Below the pieces are notes generated by a model, which saw nothing but the letters and a program-made list of their open reading frames with translations, was not told the origin of the DNA and ran no database searches. This document shows, one piece after another, positions 6,204-8,662 of a stretch of 8,662 nucleotides of DNA (the first letter of the stretch is position 1; every line of letters begins with the position of its first letter). A program made the translations under genes and the position numbers. The stretch is from Planctomycetaceae bacterium. GTDB lineage: Bacteria; Planctomycetota; Planctomycetia; Pirellulales; Pirellulaceae. The stretch spans positions 1 to 8,662 of the forward strand of contig REEF01000309.1 of assembly GCA_007695205.1 (NCBI GenBank), written 5' to 3'.

Positions 6204-6956
6204 TTAGCCCTTGTTCCATTTTAGTTCAACATCGGCGAACCGGATCTTCATCGGCGTGCCGCGATGCAGTTGAAAGGCCAGCACGCCGCTGCGCCGAGCC
6301 TCGGGCGCGTCGTCCACCAGCTCGCTCATCAAATGCCCGTTGATCTTGATCGTGATACGGTTGCCCACCGCGATCACGTGGTATTCGGTCCATTCATGGA
6401 GATCGAACAATGCTCCCAGTTCGTCTTCGTCGGCAAAACGTTCGGTCGTCCGATTGCCGTCCTGGTCGATGACCGTCCGCTCGCCACGCCGGGCCAATTG
6501 AGCACGACCTCGTTCTTCGTAGGCCACCCCTGTGACCCAGCCGTCGGTCGCGATATCGGGCTGGTACCCGCGCACGACATGACCGTGCAATCGTTCCGAG
6601 CGGATTTGGATACCGGAATTGCCGCGCTGGCTATCGAACTTGAAGCGGAACCGCACTTCGAAATCAGCGGGCTGACCGCCTTCCCAGATCAAGAACGTAT
6701 TCTCCTTGGGCTGGTTCCCTTCGGTCCACTGGCCGATGATGTGCCCGTCCTCGACTCGCCAACGGCCGGGTTCGCCCGTCCAACCGTCCAGGGTCTTCCC
6801 GTCGAAGATCGGCCGGAACCCCTCGTCCGCCTGCGAACGCGACGTTTGCCCAGCGATGGCCAGGCAGCAGAACACGATCACGCCGATCGTGCGGATCAAA
6901 GCGACCCTTCGTAAATGACGTGCCTGCTGTTGGAAGCGGCAGGAAGCAGAAAGCAT
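6204..6956 (-). CDS. Secreted DUF1080 / 3-keto-disaccharide hydrolase-like protein
   Basis: A 250-residue protein. Residues 1-43 form a signal peptide: a long basic n-region, a hydrophobic core at about 24-36 (IGVIVFCCLAIAG) and probable cleavage after SQA (41-43). The rest is one DUF1080 domain, a concanavalin-like beta sandwich, with the family hallmarks FRPIFDGKTLDGW (47-59), WRVEDGHIIG (66-75), FEVRFRFKF (99-107), GNSGIQIRS (112-120) and a C-terminal LAFQLHRGTPMKIRF stretch. The family is very abundant in Planctomycetes and was named for hydrolysis of 3-keto sugars; most members are uncharacterised, so exact substrate is unknown. The ATG at 6956 is supported by GAGG about 10 nt upstream. 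It is the first gene of the minus-strand block, and its stop is 25 bp before the SDR. An extracytoplasmic carbohydrate role next to an oxidoreductase would fit keto-sugar metabolism, which is an inference. Confidence 0.93.
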   Translation of the reverse strand: MLSASCRFQQQARHLRRVALIRTIGVIVFCCLAIAGQTSRSQADEGFRPIFDGKTLDGWTGEPGRWRVEDGHIIGQWTEGNQPKENTFLIWEGGQPADFEVRFRFKFDSQRGNSGIQIRSERLHGHVVRGYQPDIATDGWVTGVAYEERGRAQLARRGERTVIDQDGNRTTERFADEDELGALFDLHEWTEYHVIAVGNRITIKINGHLMSELVDDAPEARRSGVLAFQLHRGTPMKIRFADVELKWNKG

Positions 6957-7025
6957 GGTTGTTTCCCTCGAATGGTAGATGGCGATTCCGACAAAGACGT
7001 GCCTGGTTGACGCTATTCCTGAAAA

Positions 7026-7054
7026 ATCCTACTCCTTTGCCATGCCGGCTGCAA
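7026..7054 (-). promoter_or_regulatory. Weak candidate promoter for the DUF1080-to-ATPase block
   Basis: On the minus strand TTGCAG (7054-7049) and TAGGAT (7031-7026) are separated by 17 bp in the divergent intergenic region, which would give a leader of about 60 nt. Matches to the sigma-70 consensus are only partial (3/6 and 4/6), so this is suggestive at best. Confidence 0.2.
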
Positions 7055-7067
7055 CCACCACGACGAC

Positions 7068-7096
7068 TTGGCTTGAAAGATCCCTACGATTATACT
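7068..7096 (+). promoter_or_regulatory. Candidate sigma-70-type promoter for the EF-hand gene
   Basis: TTGGCT (7068-7073) and TATACT (7091-7096) are separated by 17 bp. The -10 element matches five of six consensus bases and stands out in a GC-rich region; the -35 is weak. Transcription would begin near 7103, leaving a leader of roughly 84 nt before the ATG at 7187. It lies in the 230-bp divergent region 6957-7186, in which I see no other clear element. Confidence 0.4.
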
Positions 7097-7170
7097 GGGA
7101 GAACCGGGGGCGCGGTCAACAATTTACCCGGACACCTTGCCTGCATGGGCACGATGGTTTGATTGCCGCT

Positions 7171-7178
7171 GGAGGAAA
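7171..7178 (+). promoter_or_regulatory. Ribosome binding site of the EF-hand/P-domain gene
   Basis: GGAGGAAA lies 11 nt (from the GGAGG core) before the ATG at 7187. Spacing is slightly long. It overlaps the codons that would follow an alternative TTG at 7163, which makes that upstream start unlikely. Confidence 0.6.
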
Positions 7179-7186
7179 AGAGTCTT

Positions 7187-8596
7187 ATGTCCCGCTTGAC
7201 CTTGTTTCGTCGAACGACGACGGTGACGTTTATCGTCCTTCTTTTTGCCGTTTCAGCAACGAGCGACGCGCAACGCCGTGCCCCAGACCCGCCGCGCGGG
7301 GGCGGAGCCGGCGAGCAAGTCGTGCCCGGTTTCGGCCATGTCGAGGGAACTCCGATTATCCCCGGGTTTGGCGAGGATATCGAAACGGGGGTGACGTTGA
7401 CCGCCGAAGATTTCGAACGAGCGGATCGGCGGCTCAGGGATGTGGACCGAAATCGAGATGGCTTCATCGATCGGGAAGAAGCGCGTCGAGTCCGCTGGTC
7501 GGACGACCCGTTCGAGTACGATCTGGACAGGGATAATCGGTTGAGCCGCACGGAATTGGCCCACCGGTACGCCGTGCGCAGAATGCGTGCGGCTGCGGCT
7601 CGATCCGACCAGCGGCCATCGACCGATGCCTCGTCGGGACGCCGGTCGTCCTCGGACGATTCTCGAGACGAAGGGTCCTCGCGTCGAAGTGGCGAGGTAC
7701 AGCCGACTCGCGATAGCTGGCATCTTGCCGATACGTTGATGCGACGTCACGATCGGGATCGCGACGGCTACTTGGACGCGTCCGAACGTCGCAGCATGGG
7801 ACTCAACTCGCTGGCGGCCGACACGAACCGCGACTATCGGATCAGCCGGCGGGAATTGGCGGTCTGGCTGGCGGACCAGCAACTGGAACGGACCCGAATC
7901 CTGCCCCCCGAGTTGCCCGCCTGGTTTTTCGAACTGGATCGAGACGGTGATGGACAGGTGAGCATGGCGGAATTCGCCGGGGACGAGGAATGGACCGACG
8001 AAAGACTGTCCGAGTTCATGGCCTACGACGCGAACAACGACGGTTTCATCGAACCGGCCGAAGTGTTGCGAGCGATGGAGCGTTCGCGGCATCAGTACGC
8101 CAACGAACGATTCACGCTGATCCCGAATCGCGGTGTCACGCGATCAGAGATCGAGGTCGACGAAACGGCTCGCATCACCAATGTGAACGTCGTCCTTTGG
8201 ATCACCCACACGTACACGGGGCATCTCAAGGGCTTTTTGGTTGGACCGGAAGGTCAGCGAGTCGAATTGTTTGCCAATGTGGGCGGTAGCGACGATCATT
8301 TCGAAGAGACGATTCTGGATGAAGAAGCGCCGTCGTCGATCCGTAGAGGACGTCCACCGTTCTCGGGTCGTTATCACACCAGCGATCGCTCGCGCGGCCG
8401 TCCCGGTCTGCGTCAGTTTTACGGTCAACCGATGAACGGTACATGGACGCTGTTGATCGAAGCGGACAGCAATCGGCCGGGCGCGCTGCACCGCTGGGCG
8501 CTGGTCTTTGAGAAAGAAGACGACGACCTGAGTGACGACGACGACCTGGACGATGGAGCCGACCCGCCGCCGATGGACGACGACGATTTCGACTAA
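7187..8596 (+). CDS. Secreted protein with six EF-hand loops, P/Homo B domain and poly-Asp tail
   Basis: A 469-residue protein. Residues 1-28 are a signal peptide (RR at 8-9, hydrophobic 11-22, probable cleavage after SDA). Six complete 12-residue EF-hand loops begin at D87, D112, D189, D212, D251 and D281, each with acidic or Asn ligands at positions 1, 3 and 5 and Glu at 12. They form three pairs, with a Ser/Arg-rich linker at about 139-175 between the first and second. Residues about 306-442 resemble a P/Homo B domain, the beta-sandwich found after subtilisin/kexin catalytic domains: ITHTYTGHLKGFLVGPEG (339-356) and the closing motif NGTWTLLIEADS with HRWALVFE. No protease domain is present. 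Residues 445-469 are mostly Asp. The product is expected outside the cytoplasmic membrane and to bind calcium; its role (adhesion, surface scaffold or enzyme partner) is not evident. The ATG at 7187 follows GGAGG and begins the signal peptide. Confidence 0.9.
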   Translation: MSRLTLFRRTTTVTFIVLLFAVSATSDAQRRAPDPPRGGGAGEQVVPGFGHVEGTPIIPGFGEDIETGVTLTAEDFERADRRLRDVDRNRDGFIDREEARRVRWSDDPFEYDLDRDNRLSRTELAHRYAVRRMRAAAARSDQRPSTDASSGRRSSSDDSRDEGSSRRSGEVQPTRDSWHLADTLMRRHDRDRDGYLDASERRSMGLNSLAADTNRDYRISRRELAVWLADQQLERTRILPPELPAWFFELDRDGDGQVSMAEFAGDEEWTDERLSEFMAYDANNDGFIEPAEVLRAMERSRHQYANERFTLIPNRGVTRSEIEVDETARITNVNVVLWITHTYTGHLKGFLVGPEGQRVELFANVGGSDDHFEETILDEEAPSSIRRGRPPFSGRYHTSDRSRGRPGLRQFYGQPMNGTWTLLIEADSNRPGALHRWALVFEKEDDDLSDDDDLDDGADPPPMDDDDFD

Positions 8597-8606
8597 GGAT
8601 CGGCAA

Positions 8607-8662
8607 ATGAATTACTGTTGCGTTATGCGGAAGGGGTCGGGAGTCGTTTTCGGAGAGAGCGT
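8607..8662 (+). CDS. Possible start of a downstream gene (partial)
   Basis: An ATG at 8607 with AAGGA seven nt upstream (overlapping the TAA of the previous gene) opens a frame that runs to the window edge: MNYCCVMRKGSGVVFGES. Only 18 codons are visible. The good ribosome site and the 10-bp distance from the EF-hand gene stop favour a cotranscribed gene, but the fragment is too short to judge coding character. No product can be named. Confidence 0.3.
   Translation, partial: MNYCCVMRKGSGVVFGES

Noticed and set aside
5363..6343. + strand open frame opposite the SDR gene
   Set aside because: The opposite strand encodes a complete SDR with all catalytic motifs, and the antisense product shows no family features.
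7007..7035. TTGACG with TACTCC as a + strand promoter
   Set aside because: The -35 is good but the -10 position matches only half the consensus, and it is further from the gene than the TATACT candidate.
7163..7186. TTG start eight codons upstream for the EF-hand protein
   Set aside because: The GGAGG site lies downstream of that TTG, and the signal peptide begins properly at the ATG at 7187.
7253..8092. Minus-strand open frame within the EF-hand gene
   Set aside because: The + strand has six correctly spaced EF-hand loops and a signal peptide, so the antisense frame is a by-product of codon use.

Overview
The window looks like chromosomal DNA of a GC-rich Planctomycete, probably near the Pirellulales. 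This is inferred from gene content: a secreted DUF1080 protein, a secreted multi-EF-hand protein with a P domain, and a WXG100/FtsK cluster built from short helical proteins. There is no rRNA or other phylogenetic marker, so the assignment is an inference. No mobile element, tRNA, rRNA or CRISPR array is visible.

Layout. At the left edge (2-232, + strand) is the 3' end of a gene with a perfect 15-bp tandem repeat encoding Pro-Val-Lys-Thr-Ala. It converges on a block of six minus-strand genes filling 269-6956. In transcription order these are: a secreted DUF1080 (3-keto-disaccharide hydrolase-like) protein (6956-6204), an SDR oxidoreductase (6178-5402), an 89-aa WXG100-like protein (5369-5100), a 189-aa coiled-coil protein (5023-4454), a 79-aa WXG-like helical protein (4457-4218) and a 1311-aa membrane-anchored FtsK/SpoIIIE-EccC-like ATPase (4204-269). 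Intergenic gaps are 13 to 76 bp, with one 4-bp ATGA overlap, so cotranscription is plausible. A divergent intergenic region (6957-7186) separates this block from a + strand gene for a secreted protein with six EF-hand loops, a P/Homo B domain and a poly-Asp tail (7187-8596). A possible next gene begins at 8607 and runs off the window.

The most interesting part is 269-5369, which resembles a reduced type VII (ESX/Yuk-like) secretion module. The ATPase has three tandem FtsK-type modules. Only the central one keeps intact Walker A and B motifs; the flanking two are recognisable but degenerate. Two transmembrane helices lie between long coiled coils. The two small proteins share an exactly spaced W-x-D-Q-x4-F-x3-F motif where classical WXG100 proteins have W-x-G, which suggests a divergent partner or substrate pair. 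The 189-aa protein, encoded between them and translationally coupled to the second, is a candidate adaptor. Whether the SDR and DUF1080 genes belong functionally to this module or only share its transcript cannot be decided from sequence alone.
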